Notes: a model not told the origin generated them from the letters alone. A stretch of DNA of 64,000 nt from Clostridium sp. AF27-2AA (GCF_003478505.1 NZ_QUFI01000015.1:1-64000), one strand, 5' to 3'. Shown: positions 1-9,317, numbered from the stretch's first letter. Numbers and translations are program-made.

Positions 1-57
1 GCGGTATGCCGGGATTACCGGCTTCGGACCTATATTGATATTGCTCTTAAATTTTTA
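1..57 (-). repeat. Left-edge partial copy of the 180-bp foldback element
   Basis: Read on the minus strand, this is the 5' flank and first stem arm of the element found complete at 13198-13407 and 32171-32379. It has the AT-rich AATTTAA stretch, then AGGTCCGAAG, then the arm that pairs with the far end of the element. The window cuts off the rest. Unlike the complete copies, no convincing minus-strand gene ends just before it. Confidence 0.85.
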
Positions 58-309
58 TTATTTTGAAAGCCGCGCCCGGCCGCCGAGTGTTCTACGGGAT
101 ATTCTGAAAGGTGAGCCTAGACACTGGCGATACGCAGAAAGCGCATTCCTCCCGGAACCGGTGCAGCGGTTTTATTATAGCGCCGGGAATGAAAAAATGC
201 AACGCTACAGCAGCTTTTTTATGGCATCCATGAGATAGAAGAACCATGCCAGCATCCTGCATCACCCCGCCTTCTGATAGTAGTATATGCAGAAAGCAGG
301 ATTCTTTCC
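58..309. other. Intergenic stretch without a recognised gene
   Basis: A short plus-strand reading frame (35-238, 67 codons) crosses this stretch, but it begins inside the partial repeat, has no ribosome binding site and resembles no family I know. I see no tRNA, terminator or operator. The stretch probably links the repeat to the promoter of the lyase gene. Confidence 0.4.
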
Positions 310-338
310 GTGACAGAATGGGAACAGACTGCTATAAT
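310..338 (+). promoter_or_regulatory. Sigma-A promoter of the aldolase-like gene
   Basis: GTGACA at 310-315 and a perfect TATAAT at 333-338 are separated by 17 bp, with no better promoter nearby. Transcription would start near 345. This excludes the longer reading frame beginning at the GTG at 310 and supports the ATG at 388. Confidence 0.75.
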
Positions 339-387
339 GGGGAAAAACGAAACGCATTTTATGCGGAGAAGAGGAGAGTCAAACATC

Positions 388-1422
388 ATGATTCGTTTAC
401 ACAATGATTACAACCGCGGCGCCTGTGTCAAAATTTTAGAGAAGCTGGCAGAGACCAATGCCGAAAGCTATGATGGATACGGAGAGGATACCTGGTGTGA
501 AAAGGCAGCGGACCTGATACGGAAAAAATGCAAAGCTCCGGAGGCAGCTGTTCATTTCTTCCCAGGTGCAACCCAGGCAAACTTTATTGTCCATGCAGCA
601 GCGTTAAGCCCGATCCAGAGTGTCATCTGCCCGGATTCCGGCCATGTGTATGCCCATGAAGCTGGTTCGATTGAGAACACCGGACACAAGCTGGTTCCGC
701 TTCCATCTGCAGACGGAACCATTACAGCAGAACAGATCCGCAAGGCAGCCGCAGCTTATTATGAGGCAGGAGAACCGAACTATCTCTGTGAGCCGAAGCT
801 GGTTTACATTTCCTTCCCGACCGAGTGGGGAACGCTGTATTCTGAGCAGGATCTGAAGGATATCCGCAAAGTATGCGATGAGTACGGTATGTATCTGTTT
901 GTGGACGGTGCACGCCTGGGTTACGGACTTGGTTCTGCGAAGAATGATGTGACGCTGGAAAAACTGGCAGAACTGACAGATGTATTTTATATCGGCGGAA
1001 CAAAATGCGGAGCGCTCTTTGGTGAGGCACTGGTCATCACAAACAGCGGACTGGCACGGAAATTCCGCACCTATATGAAACAGAATGGTGCGGTGCTGGC
1101 AAAAGGCTGGCTTCTGGGTCTGCAGTTCTGTGCGCTTCTGGAGGATGACACCTACGAGAAGATGACGGCCCGGGCCGATGCCTACGCTATGGAAATCAAG
1201 GCAGCCTTCAAAGAAAAAGGTATCCCGGAATTCGTGGACAGCTACACTAACCAGCAGTTTGTGATCGTGACCGACGAACAGGCAGAGAAGCTGGCGAAGG
1301 AGTATACCTTTGAGCAGGAGCGGACACTGGACGATGGAAGAAGGGTCGTACGGTTCTGCACAAGCTGGGCCACCACGGAAGCGGAGAAGAATCAGTTGAT
1401 CGGAGATATTCGGAAACTGTAA
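388..1422 (+). CDS. Threonine aldolase / beta-eliminating lyase family protein
   Basis: A 344-residue PLP enzyme of the low-specificity threonine aldolase family, which cleaves beta-hydroxy amino acids to glycine and an aldehyde in the cytoplasm. It opens with RLHNDYN near the N-terminus, has the GATQAN segment that binds the cofactor phosphate, the VDGARLGYG segment with the aspartate that contacts the PLP ring, and the Schiff-base lysine in YIGGTKCGALFG. Length and order fit the family. The start at 388 follows GAGGAG and lies downstream of the promoter at 310-338. It is monocistronic and converges on the AraC gene 14 bp away. The true substrate could be another beta-hydroxy amino acid. Confidence 0.88.
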   Translation: MIRLHNDYNRGACVKILEKLAETNAESYDGYGEDTWCEKAADLIRKKCKAPEAAVHFFPGATQANFIVHAAALSPIQSVICPDSGHVYAHEAGSIENTGHKLVPLPSADGTITAEQIRKAAAAYYEAGEPNYLCEPKLVYISFPTEWGTLYSEQDLKDIRKVCDEYGMYLFVDGARLGYGLGSAKNDVTLEKLAELTDVFYIGGTKCGALFGEALVITNSGLARKFRTYMKQNGAVLAKGWLLGLQFCALLEDDTYEKMTARADAYAMEIKAAFKEKGIPEFVDSYTNQQFVIVTDEQAEKLAKEYTFEQERTLDDGRRVVRFCTSWATTEAEKNQLIGDIRKL

Positions 1423-1436
1423 GAATTCTATTGGAA

Positions 1437-2333
1437 TTACGCTTCCTGACCGAATTTATGCCGGTATTTTAACGGCGACATTCCGTAGCTTAACCGGAAC
1501 TGCTCTATAAAATGGCTGATCTGATTGTATCCCACATCGGCACTGATATCGGAGATGAATCTGTCGGTGTGCAGGATCATGTTTTTGGCAGTGTAGAGGC
1601 GGTATTCATTTACATACTTGATGGGGGACATGTTAGTGTGTGTTTTAAAGAGGGCGGTGCAGCGGTTCTTGTTTAGGCGCGCGGAATCCGCAATGTCTTT
1701 CACGGAAAGCGGCTGGGCAAAATTGGCGTGAACGAATCCAAGCATTTCGTGGAACAGCCGTGTTTCCTCCAAGTCCGGCGTTTCTGCATTTTCTTCAAAT
1801 TCTTTTAAAATTTCTTCGAACACCTGGGATAAAAAGTTCATGACAGAAAAGTATCCCAGGGGTTCTTGTTTCCAGTTCTGGAATTTTTTCAGTTTCGTAA
1901 TCTGATGAGGCTTTAACAACAGCAGGGAGTAGGCAAAGGCATGGCTGTCCAGCATGGGCTGGATGTATTTCTGTAAAATCAGAGGATGGAAAATCTCCGG
2001 GGTAAAGTTGATGCACAGAGTTTTCACATCGCAGGTGGTGGTACGGGAACTGTGGAGCTGATGACTCTGGAGCAGCAGCAGCTTATCACTTCTCAGCCGG
2101 AATTTGTCTCCGCTGATGCAGTATTCCAGCTCACCATCAGAAATCCAGGTAATCTGCAGCTCATCGTGCCAGTGGAATGGGATGGAGTCTGATGCCGCGT
2201 GGTTGAAATTTTGTGTATACATGGCAATGGGGAACTCTTCTGAGAGAAACTTGCTTTCCTCCTGGAGCTCTTCGTTTGTAGAAATAACAAATTCGATTCC
2301 GCCCTGATTGCATTTTGGAAATGATATGCTCAT
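1437..2333 (-). CDS. AraC family transcriptional regulator
   Basis: A 298-residue regulator. The N-terminal half is a cupin-like sensor (FHWHDELQITWISDGE, with the metal/ligand-pocket style histidines around residues 52-56). The C-terminal 100 residues form the double helix-turn-helix of AraC/XylS proteins, ending in the typical GYNQISHFIEQFRLSYGMSPLKYR signature. It is divergent from the M20 amidase gene at 2526, with a 192-bp gap, so that gene is the likeliest target. The inducer cannot be read from the sequence. Family certain, target inferred. Confidence 0.92.
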   Translation of the reverse strand: MSISFPKCNQGGIEFVISTNEELQEESKFLSEEFPIAMYTQNFNHAASDSIPFHWHDELQITWISDGELEYCISGDKFRLRSDKLLLLQSHQLHSSRTTTCDVKTLCINFTPEIFHPLILQKYIQPMLDSHAFAYSLLLLKPHQITKLKKFQNWKQEPLGYFSVMNFLSQVFEEILKEFEENAETPDLEETRLFHEMLGFVHANFAQPLSVKDIADSARLNKNRCTALFKTHTNMSPIKYVNEYRLYTAKNMILHTDRFISDISADVGYNQISHFIEQFRLSYGMSPLKYRHKFGQEA

Positions 2334-2525
2334 AAACCGATTTTCCTTTCTTTGTAATACAGATATTGCTTTTATGATATTTTATAGCATAAAACAGATG
2401 AAAAGAATAGTAAACGAAAAAACTTTGGTACAAATCTGATAAAAGTGATGGGGATATTGATAGAATCCGCGATGTGGGACTGATATACTAAAGGCACAAG
2501 GATAAAGATACAGGAGGGACGGATT

Positions 2526-3752
2526 ATGTTATCAGTGAATGGAGCAAGATTACTGGAGAGAATCAATGAGCTGGGTACGATCGGCAAGGATGAGGAGGGA
2601 AGAAGAACCCGTCTTGCCGCTTCCGATACTGAGAAGCAGGGCAGAGATAAGGTGGTCAGATGGATGGAGGATGCAGATTTGAAGGTGGTTGTGGATCGCA
2701 TCGGCAATATCTTCGGAATCTGGGAAACCGCGGAGAACAAGGATAAAAAGCCACTGATGATCGGCTCCCATATCGATACCGTCATCAATGCAGGCCAGTA
2801 TGATGGCTGCCTGGGGGTGATTGGCGCCATCGAGGTCATCAGAACGTTAAAGGAAGCGGGGCGTCAGAGCGAGAGACCGATCGTGGTCTGCGCCTTTACC
2901 AATGAGGAGGGTGTGCGTTATTCACCGGATATGATGGGATCCCTGGTTTACGCGGGGGGACTTCCGGTAGATCAAGTATTAAAGACCGTCGGCACCGATG
3001 GTACCATCCTGGGTGAGGAGTTAAAGCGCATCGGTTATGCGGGAAGCGTGGAGCCGGGATTCTTACAGCCGGAGGCATTCGTGGAGCTGCACATTGAGCA
3101 GGGACCGATCATGGATACAGAGGGAGTGAAGATCGGCGCAGTAGAGAATCTGCAGGGTATTCACTGGCAGCGCGTTACCATTGAGGGGCTTGCCAATCAC
3201 GCAGGAACTACGCCAACTAATTTAAGAGTGGACGCTGGTCTGGCCGCAGCAAAAATCAATGTGTTCTTAAGAGAACTGGTGAAGAAATCCGGCGGCGTGG
3301 CAACCGTAGGCTGCATTGAGCATGAGCCGAATGCCATCAATGTTATCCCGTCCAGGGCCGTGATGACGGTGGATTTAAGAAATCCAGATAAAGGTAAGCT
3401 GGATGCAGATGAGAAGAGCCTTGCGGCTTACTTCAAAGAGCTGGAAGAAACCGATCATGTGAAGATCAGCAGCGAGCGTCTGACTGAATTTGCCCCGGTC
3501 CTGTTTGATGAGAATATCGTACAGAAGATTGAGGCAGCTGCATCAGCCAGAGGACTGAACACCCGCCGCATGACTTCCGGCGCAGGCCAGGATGCCCAGA
3601 TGATGGCGCGCATCTGTCCGACTGCGATGATTTTTGTGCCGAGCATCAAGGGCATCAGCCACAATCCCAGAGAGTACACACCGGATGAGGGCTGTGTAGC
3701 CGGCGCAAATGTATTTCTGGATGTTGTGATCGAGATGGCAGGTGTGCAGTAA
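2526..3752 (+). CDS. M20 family amidase (carbamoylase / allantoate amidohydrolase type)
   Basis: A 408-residue di-metal hydrolase of the hydantoinase/carbamoylase family (AllC/HyuC type), which removes carbamoyl groups from N-carbamoyl amino acids or opens allantoate. Metal ligands are visible in GSHIDTV and the QYDGCLGVIGAIEV segment, then FTNEEGVRY and ELHIEQG. The dimerisation (lid) domain follows (GLANHAGTTP), and the last metal histidine lies in the MTSGAGQDAQ...GISHNPREY region. The ATG follows AGGAGG. It stands alone, next to a divergent AraC regulator. Purine-ring catabolism would fit the Moco/XdhC cluster at 53.9-61.8 kb, but the distance makes that only a suggestion. Confidence 0.9.
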   Translation: MLSVNGARLLERINELGTIGKDEEGRRTRLAASDTEKQGRDKVVRWMEDADLKVVVDRIGNIFGIWETAENKDKKPLMIGSHIDTVINAGQYDGCLGVIGAIEVIRTLKEAGRQSERPIVVCAFTNEEGVRYSPDMMGSLVYAGGLPVDQVLKTVGTDGTILGEELKRIGYAGSVEPGFLQPEAFVELHIEQGPIMDTEGVKIGAVENLQGIHWQRVTIEGLANHAGTTPTNLRVDAGLAAAKINVFLRELVKKSGGVATVGCIEHEPNAINVIPSRAVMTVDLRNPDKGKLDADEKSLAAYFKELEETDHVKISSERLTEFAPVLFDENIVQKIEAAASARGLNTRRMTSGAGQDAQMMARICPTAMIFVPSIKGISHNPREYTPDEGCVAGANVFLDVVIEMAGVQ

Positions 3753-3823
3753 ACGAAGACTCAATGATGATATTCTGCTGACCGGTGCGGAGTATTTTGC
3801 TGAACTGGTAAAATAGCGGATGC

Positions 3824-5143
3824 CTAAATAAAGCGATACAAGTACTTTCTGTGCATCCAGATGGACAGTAGCAGTGTCACAAACTCTGCCACAGGAATAG
3901 CCAGCCATGCCCCATTGACCCCGAAGAACCGCGGAAGCACCAGCAGTGAGATCACGGTGAAGAGCAGAGTACGGCAAAAGGAGATGATGGCAGATGATTT
4001 TCCGTCGGACAGGGCGGTGAAAAAGCCGGAGGAGGCAATGTTAAAGCCGCTGAATAAAAAGTTATAGGCAAAGATCCCAAATCCGGTCACGGCCAGTGCA
4101 TGAGTTTTCGGATCATCCGTGAAGATAGTTACAATACCGGTCGAAAGATAGACAGCGGCAAAGGCTATGATCACAGAGGAAAGGCTGACAAAACGGAAGG
4201 AAATACGGTAAATGCTTTTCAGCTCCTTCCGATTTTCGGCACCGTACTGATATCCCACGATCGGGCTGATCCCAATGGAAAAACCCAGGTAAAAGGCATT
4301 GAACAGAAACTGTCCGTACAGTAGGATCGTGATGGCAGCTACACCATTCGGACCTGCCAGACGCATCAGGATGATGTTGAACAGAAAGGTGATCACGGCA
4401 TTGGAAAACTGGTTTACCATTTCAGAGGAACCGTTGTAGCAGGCCTGGATCAGTTCTTTTGTGTGCATGGTGAAGCGAGTCAGATGAAGAGCATGCTTCT
4501 GATTCAGAAAAAAGACCAGTCCTGCCAGGGCCGGTACCATCTGGCCAAGTCCGGTAGCCAGGGCAGCTCCGGCAATGCCAAGATCGCAGGATACGATAAG
4601 TACATAGTCCAGTCCCGCGTTGATGATCCCGGCGATCATGGTGAGGAAGAGTCCGAGGTGCGGCGCTCCGGCAGTTACCAGATAGGACTGGAACAGAGTC
4701 TGGAGCATGCAGGCCGGAGCAAAGCCCATGAGGATGCTGAGGTAGGTGCGGCAGTCTGCTAACAGCAGATCGTTGGCACCGAGTGCCCGGCTGATGAAAT
4801 CCGGAAAAAGCAGGGACAGGATGGACATCAGCAGACTTAACAGAAAGCCAGTCAGAGTAAAAAGGGAGAGACATTCTTTTGCCAGCTGTATTTTCTCCTC
4901 GCCCAGATACCGGCTGATGACTGCATTGCCGCCAGTGGCCAGCATGGTGCCAATGGCAATGACGATGCTGGCCACCGGATAGACGATGTTTAAGGAGGAC
5001 AGGGCATTACTGCCAATAAAGCGGGAGATGAAAATGCCATCCACGATGGTGTAGAGGGACATAAACATCATCATAATGATAGAAGAAAATGTAAACTTCA
5101 GCAGACTCCAGGGAGAAAAATGCTGGCTGATGGATGTACTCAT
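3824..5143 (-). CDS. MATE family efflux transporter
   Basis: A 439-residue inner-membrane protein with about twelve hydrophobic segments arranged as two six-helix halves, the pattern of MATE drug/sodium or drug/proton antiporters. The N-terminal half carries YTIVDGIFISRFIG, typical of the clostridial MATE subgroup. The ATG at 5143 has AAGGAG nine bases upstream; the longer frame at 5149 would begin with TTG inside that spacer. The gene faces a MerR regulator and is read from a promoter with MerR-type geometry (5199-5229), so drug-responsive expression is likely. Substrate unknown. Confidence 0.93.
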   Translation of the reverse strand: MSTSISQHFSPWSLLKFTFSSIIMMMFMSLYTIVDGIFISRFIGSNALSSLNIVYPVASIVIAIGTMLATGGNAVISRYLGEEKIQLAKECLSLFTLTGFLLSLLMSILSLLFPDFISRALGANDLLLADCRTYLSILMGFAPACMLQTLFQSYLVTAGAPHLGLFLTMIAGIINAGLDYVLIVSCDLGIAGAALATGLGQMVPALAGLVFFLNQKHALHLTRFTMHTKELIQACYNGSSEMVNQFSNAVITFLFNIILMRLAGPNGVAAITILLYGQFLFNAFYLGFSIGISPIVGYQYGAENRKELKSIYRISFRFVSLSSVIIAFAAVYLSTGIVTIFTDDPKTHALAVTGFGIFAYNFLFSGFNIASSGFFTALSDGKSSAIISFCRTLLFTVISLLVLPRFFGVNGAWLAIPVAEFVTLLLSIWMHRKYLYRFI

Positions 5144-5198
5144 AATCAAAAACTCCTTATAAAAAAGAAATAGCTTGAAAACTTAAGTGACCTTTGAG

Positions 5199-5229
5199 AG
5201 AATAAACCATAGGGTTACCCGATAGTCAA
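5199..5229 (-). promoter_or_regulatory. MerR-type promoter of the MATE gene (19-bp spacer)
   Basis: On the minus strand TTGACT (5229-5224) and TATTCT (5204-5199) are separated by 19 bp instead of 17. The spacer contains the partly palindromic GGGTAACCCTATGGTT. A lengthened 19-bp spacer with a dyad between -35 and -10 is the hallmark of promoters that MerR proteins activate by untwisting DNA. The regulator is encoded divergently 68 bp away. Confidence 0.75.
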
Positions 5230-5296
5230 GAGGTTTGAATGTTTTTTTGAAAAACGGTCGCTAAAAAATCAGGATAGTAGCGAAGGAGAAATATGT

Positions 5297-6127
5297 ATGG
5301 ACCGTAATCTGTATATGACAACAGGAGAGTTTGCCGCGCTGATGGGCGTTTCCAAACATACGTTATTCCATTATGATGATATTGGCCTGTTTTCTCCGGA
5401 ATATGTGGCAGAGAATGGTTACCGTATGTATTCACGTTATCAGCTGGAAACTCTGGAAACGATTCTGATGCTTCGGGATCTGGGTATGCCGCTGAAAGAA
5501 ATCCGGCAGTTCCTGCAGGTACGAAGCCCCAAAGAGCTGGTCCGGATCTTTGCGGAAAGGGAACAGCAGATTGAGAAAGAATTATCCAGATTAAAAACGA
5601 TGCAGGGGTGGATCCGGCAGCGGCGAAAAAAGATCAGCATGGTAATGCAGCAGGATTTTTCTGACATTGGGATCCATCATTTTCCGGAACGTTATTATCT
5701 GATCCGGCAGATTGACGGGACATCAGAGAAGGATTATATGGAAAAAACCAACCGGCTGATTCTGGATTTTAAACATGCGGAACAGCGCAATGATTACGAA
5801 GTGGCATATCTGCAGTATGGAAAAAATCTGTCCAGGCAGATTTATAATGCGTATGACAATGTACTTCTTCTTCTGGAGCAGAAACCGAAGCATATGGAAT
5901 ATCGTATCATGCCGGAGGGAGATTATCTGACGGGATTTCATGTCGGACACTGGAATGCAATCGGAGAAGCTTATGCGCGCATGGAAGCTTACCGGAAGGA
6001 ACACAAAATTCAGACAGATATGGTGTATCTGGAGCGTGACATGGTGGATCAGCTTGCGGTGACAAGCGTGGAAGAGTATGTGACGGAAATTGCGGTTCGC
6101 ATTGTACACGAAAACTGGACTGATTGA
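5297..6127 (+). CDS. MerR family transcriptional regulator, multidrug-sensor type
   Basis: A 276-residue protein. Residues 1-75 form the MerR winged helix ([24 protein letters not shown]...YRMYSRYQ), followed by a coiled-coil dimerisation helix (about 76-120, [19 protein letters not shown]). The C-terminal 150 residues look like a GyrI-like effector pocket as in BmrR/Mta, rich in Tyr and Phe. It is divergent from the MATE pump and probably activates it, and perhaps its own gene, through the 19-bp-spacer promoter at 5199-5229. Ligand unknown, probably a hydrophobic cation. Confidence 0.9.
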   Translation: MDRNLYMTTGEFAALMGVSKHTLFHYDDIGLFSPEYVAENGYRMYSRYQLETLETILMLRDLGMPLKEIRQFLQVRSPKELVRIFAEREQQIEKELSRLKTMQGWIRQRRKKISMVMQQDFSDIGIHHFPERYYLIRQIDGTSEKDYMEKTNRLILDFKHAEQRNDYEVAYLQYGKNLSRQIYNAYDNVLLLLEQKPKHMEYRIMPEGDYLTGFHVGHWNAIGEAYARMEAYRKEHKIQTDMVYLERDMVDQLAVTSVEEYVTEIAVRIVHENWTD

Positions 6128-6145
6128 AAAATATAAAACTGGATA

Positions 6146-6174
6146 TTTAAAACAATCCAGATAGCCGCTATAAT
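6146..6174 (+). promoter_or_regulatory. Probable promoter of pdxST
   Basis: A perfect TATAAT at 6169-6174 is preceded by TTTAAA at 6146-6151 with 17-bp spacing. It lies between the MerR gene end and the pdxS ribosome binding site. The -35 match is weak, so activation may contribute. Confidence 0.5.
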
Positions 6175-6281
6175 CTCCATCAAGATAACCGATGCGGTCC
6201 GGAACGCAGGGATACTGACTGTTGGTTGCGCAGCATGTGCATAGCAGCAGACAATACGTTTACGCAAAGGAGACAGATGGA

Positions 6282-7157
6282 ATGAATACAGAGAGATATG
6301 AGTTAAATAAGCAGCTGGCACAGATGTTAAAGGGCGGCGTTATCATGGACGTTACTACCCCGGAGCAGGCAAGGATCGCGGAAGAGGCAGGCGCATGCGC
6401 AGTTATGGCGCTGGAGCGTATTCCGGCGGACATCCGCGCGGCAGGTGGTGTTTCCCGCATGAGCGATCCGAAGATGATCAAGGGCATTCAGGAGGCTGTA
6501 TCCATTCCGGTCATGGCAAAATGCCGGATCGGTCATTTTGTGGAGGCACAGATCCTCGAAGCCATCGAGATCGATTACATTGACGAGAGTGAAGTTCTCT
6601 CCCCGGCGGACGATGTGTTCCATATCGACAAGCGCAGATTCAACGTTCCATTTGTCTGCGGTGCGAAGGACCTGGGGGAGGCGCTCCGCCGCATTAACGA
6701 GGGAGCTTCCATGATCCGTACCAAAGGTGAGCCGGGAACCGGGGATGTTGTGCAGGCTGTTCGCCATATGCGCAGGATGAATCAGGAGATCGCTAAGATT
6801 ACCTCTATGCGTGAGGATGAACTGTTTGAGGAGGCAAAGGTTCTCCGGGTTCCGTATGATCTGGTGCAGTATGTACATGACAATGGACGTCTTCCTGTTG
6901 TAAACTTCGCGGCAGGCGGCGTGGCAACCCCGGCCGATGCAGCCCTGATGATGCAGCTTGGTGCAGAGGGCGTGTTTGTTGGATCCGGCATCTTCAAATC
7001 CGGAGATCCGAAGAAGCGTGCGGCAGCCATCGTAAAAGCAGTTACCAACTTCAATGATCATAAGATGCTGGCTGAGCTTTCCGAGGATCTGGGGGAAGCC
7101 ATGGTCGGCATCAACGAGCAGGAAATTGCGCTGTTGATGGCAGAAAGGGGCAAATAA
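6282..7157 (+). CDS. pdxS: Pyridoxal 5'-phosphate synthase, lyase/synthase subunit PdxS
   Basis: A 291-residue TIM-barrel enzyme that condenses ribose 5-phosphate, glyceraldehyde 3-phosphate and ammonia into PLP in the DXP-independent B6 pathway. Family marks are [20 protein letters not shown], the [17 protein letters not shown] loop, MAKCRIGHF with a catalytic lysine, and the phosphate-binding [14 protein letters not shown] segment. A longer frame opens at 6222, but the ATG at 6282 has AAAGGAGA directly upstream and gives the normal length. It lies 1 bp before pdxT, its ammonia-supplying partner. Confidence 0.98.
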   Translation: MNTERYELNKQLAQMLKGGVIMDVTTPEQARIAEEAGACAVMALERIPADIRAAGGVSRMSDPKMIKGIQEAVSIPVMAKCRIGHFVEAQILEAIEIDYIDESEVLSPADDVFHIDKRRFNVPFVCGAKDLGEALRRINEGASMIRTKGEPGTGDVVQAVRHMRRMNQEIAKITSMREDELFEEAKVLRVPYDLVQYVHDNGRLPVVNFAAGGVATPADAALMMQLGAEGVFVGSGIFKSGDPKKRAAAIVKAVTNFNDHKMLAELSEDLGEAMVGINEQEIALLMAERGK

Positions 7158-7158
7158 G

Positions 7159-7740
7159 ATGAAGATTGCAGTCCTTGCAGTTCAGGGTGCCTTCATCGAA
7201 CACGAGAAAAAGCTGGGGGCTCTTGGAGCAGAATGCTTTGAACTTCGTCAGAAGAAGGACCTGGACACCGGTTTTGACGGCCTTGTGCTTCCGGGCGGCG
7301 AGAGCACGGTGCAGGGAAAGCTTTTGCGGGAGCTTGAGATGTTTGATACACTGAAAGAAAAAATCGAGAGCGGCTTGCCGGTTCTCGCCACTTGTGCCGG
7401 TCTTATTCTGCTGGCAGAGCAGCTGACCAATGATGACCATGTATATTTTGGTACGCTTCCGGTTTTGGTACGTCGAAATGCCTATGGAAGGCAGCTTGGA
7501 AGTTTTCATACGGTACAGGAATTTGCCGGAATCGGAGAGGTTCCCATGACGTTTATCCGTGCTCCTTATATAGAAGAAGCAAAAGCAGGTGCGCAGGTGC
7601 TGACTGAGGTGGAGGGGCACGTTGTGGCGGTGCGCAGCGGAAACCAGTTTGGAATGTCCTTTCATCCGGAGTTGGATGCAGACAACCGGATCCATGAATT
7701 ATTTTTAAAGACTGTGCAGGCATGGAAAACGCACCGATAA
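7159..7740 (+). CDS. pdxT: Pyridoxal 5'-phosphate synthase, glutaminase subunit PdxT
   Basis: A 193-residue class-I glutamine amidotransferase that hydrolyses glutamine and channels ammonia to PdxS in the PLP synthase complex. The nucleophile cysteine is in LATCAGLILL, the oxyanion strand in LPGGESTVQGKLL, and the His-Glu pair in FHPELD. Length is normal. It begins one base after the pdxS stop, indicating translational coupling, and is followed by a strong terminator at 7758. Confidence 0.97.
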   Translation: MKIAVLAVQGAFIEHEKKLGALGAECFELRQKKDLDTGFDGLVLPGGESTVQGKLLRELEMFDTLKEKIESGLPVLATCAGLILLAEQLTNDDHVYFGTLPVLVRRNAYGRQLGSFHTVQEFAGIGEVPMTFIRAPYIEEAKAGAQVLTEVEGHVVAVRSGNQFGMSFHPELDADNRIHELFLKTVQAWKTHR

Positions 7741-7757
7741 TCCGGAAAAACAAAAAA

Positions 7758-7804
7758 GAAAACCCGAACATTCACCGGAAAGGCGTTGGTTCGGGTTTCT
7801 TTTA
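7758..7804 (+). terminator. Intrinsic terminator of pdxST
   Basis: AAACCCGAAC (7760-7769) pairs perfectly with GTTCGGGTTT (7789-7798), followed by CTTTTA. It also lies at the 3' end of the convergent gene 7820-8479 and may serve both directions. Confidence 0.88.
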
Positions 7805-7819
7805 TAAAAGGACTGACGT

Positions 7820-8479
7820 TTATTCTGCAGTGGGTTCAGCTGTACAGAGCTTTTTGAGCGGCAGTTCAAGACGGGAACGCCACAGGCGGACCAGCTGGCC
7901 GACGCAGAGTGCATTGAACAGGGTACCCTCTCGCACACCGTTGAGCTTGTGGAAAGCGATAAGGGCAACTGCCATAGCCAGGATGGTCAGGGTACTGTCG
8001 AAGGCAACCTTGGCATTTCCGAAAGGAATACCGGTCTTTTTCGAAAGCTCGCGCACGAATGCTTCGGCCGGAAGCATGATCACATCGGCAATTACCTCAA
8101 AGCTGATGCCAAGTGCCATGATAATGCATCCGATGACCAGGTAAACAAAGGACGGACCCCATGGACCGCCGAAGCGGGTCGGGATAAAGCCCATAGCCGT
8201 ATCAATGCAGAAGCTGAAAAAGAATGTCACCGGAATTTGCAGAGCCTGCTGGATGGTAAATTTCCTGCGAAGAATGGCTTCCAGCATCAGGAACGTCATA
8301 TTGAATAAAAATGTGTAGGTTCCCATGGAAATGCTGGTGATCAGGCTCAGAACAAACGGAAGACCGGATACTGGCGAAGTGCCGAGACCGGCACGCGTAA
8401 TAAAGGCAATGCCGGTGGCGCTAAGGATGACTCCGGTCAGGAACAGAGCATAGCGCCGGATGTAAGTGTGAATAGACAT
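7820..8479 (-). CDS. YczE/YitT-like integral membrane protein
   Basis: A 219-residue protein with five or six hydrophobic helices (YALFLTGVILSATGIAF, GTYTFLFNMTFLML, FVYLVIGCIIMALGISF, LTILAMAVALIAF). It contains GLGTSPVSGLPFVLS and the PAEAFVRELSKKTGIPFG loop seen in the YczE/DUF6198 group of clostridial membrane proteins. Function is not established for this group; transport or membrane signalling are possibilities. The start at 8479 has GGGAGG nine bases upstream, whereas the longer frame to 8503 has none. It converges on pdxT. Confidence 0.72.
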   Translation of the reverse strand: MSIHTYIRRYALFLTGVILSATGIAFITRAGLGTSPVSGLPFVLSLITSISMGTYTFLFNMTFLMLEAILRRKFTIQQALQIPVTFFFSFCIDTAMGFIPTRFGGPWGPSFVYLVIGCIIMALGISFEVIADVIMLPAEAFVRELSKKTGIPFGNAKVAFDSTLTILAMAVALIAFHKLNGVREGTLFNALCVGQLVRLWRSRLELPLKKLCTAEPTAE

Positions 8480-8566
8480 GACTGTAAACCTCCCAATTGT
8501 CATTGTCTATATTTTAACTGCAATCTAACTATTTTTCAAGTATAATAAAAAATATTTTGGTAAAAA

Positions 8567-9049
8567 TCACTGTTTCAGGCCCTGAAGAAAATGGATCAAT
8601 TCAGCAGAACAGTTATTTTTGATGATGATCATGCCCTGGTTGGCAGCTGTCATCAGATAAAAATGGGTTCTGGTTTCTACCAGGTGGGCAATGCTGCTGT
8701 ATGGAACATCAACGGACTGCTGATTGCTGGTCTCCTGAAGATGGTCTTCATAAAAACGCATGACAGAATGGCGCTCCTGCAGCTGAGGATTGGCATTGTA
8801 GACCCTGCGGCACTGGCGCTTGGAAACATACACCAGTACAAGCGGTAAGGCAAATACAACAAGCAGGTAAGTAAAAGCCGAGGTACCGGGGGCTGTGAAA
8901 ACCCGCAGGAAACCGGAGAAGATCATAAGGATGTAGCATACAGCCAGGATCTTTGGGCGGTATCTGCTGATCCGGAGCGGAACGATCATGTTGAAGCGTG
9001 TAAATTCTTCCAGGTTATAATCAGTAAAGGTCTGGTATAAAAATTTCAT
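8567..9049 (-). CDS. YcxB-like membrane-anchored protein
   Basis: A 160-residue protein with two adjacent transmembrane helices (about residues 37-53 and 59-74), then a soluble C-terminal domain with YEDHLQETSNQQSVDVPYSSIAHLVETRTHFYLM. This layout and the PYSSI...VE.....Y pattern recall the YcxB-like/PH-like domains of Firmicutes. The ATG at 9049 follows AGGAGG. I cannot assign a role beyond membrane association. It is probably transcribed with or just upstream of the YczE-like gene (gap 87 bp). Confidence 0.6.
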   Translation of the reverse strand: MKFLYQTFTDYNLEEFTRFNMIVPLRISRYRPKILAVCYILMIFSGFLRVFTAPGTSAFTYLLVVFALPLVLVYVSKRQCRRVYNANPQLQERHSVMRFYEDHLQETSNQQSVDVPYSSIAHLVETRTHFYLMTAANQGMIIIKNNCSAELIHFLQGLKQ

Positions 9050-9236
9050 ATGTGAAAGCCTCCTATCATCCCGATTATAGCGAAAAGTGATAAAAATTAC
9101 AACCTGCATTGTGTATTTTATACAACTTTTTTGTTGTGAATGTTACAGGGGAAGTGTGTGGACTTTAGATAATTAAGAAAAATATGAAAAAATGGATTGC
9201 AATAGTGTGCAAAATAGAGAAAGTAATGACGCCAAC

Positions 9237-9265
9237 TTGACTTTTGTAAAGTATCATGCTATCAT
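9237..9265 (+). promoter_or_regulatory. Sigma-A promoter before the 9281 terminator hairpin
   Basis: TTGACT at 9237-9242 and TATCAT at 9260-9265 are separated by exactly 17 bp. Predicted transcription start is near 9272, about ten bases before a complete intrinsic terminator. The RNA is either a leader subject to attenuation or a very short transcript. Confidence 0.7.
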
Positions 9266-9280
9266 ACGTGTCAAGACAAA

Positions 9281-9317
9281 GGGGTCTACATCAGAGAAGG
9301 AGATGTAGGCCCTTTTT
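9281..9317 (+). terminator. Terminator-like hairpin in the leader of the GATase operon
   Basis: GGGTCTACATC pairs with GATGTAGGCCC (one G-U wobble) around a short purine-rich loop, followed by TTTTTTGTTC. It lies about 85 bp before the start codon at 9401 and just downstream of a promoter, so it probably acts as an attenuator. A downstream GACCCC (around 9347) could pair with the 5' arm as an alternative fold. Confidence 0.75.

Noticed and set aside
35..238. 67-codon plus-strand reading frame at the left edge
   Set aside because: It starts inside the partial foldback repeat, has no ribosome binding site and matches no family I know.
2457..2489. Promoter TTGATA/TATACT before the M20 amidase
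   Set aside because: The spacing is 21 bp, too long for a plain sigma-A promoter; it may be AraC-dependent but I cannot support it.
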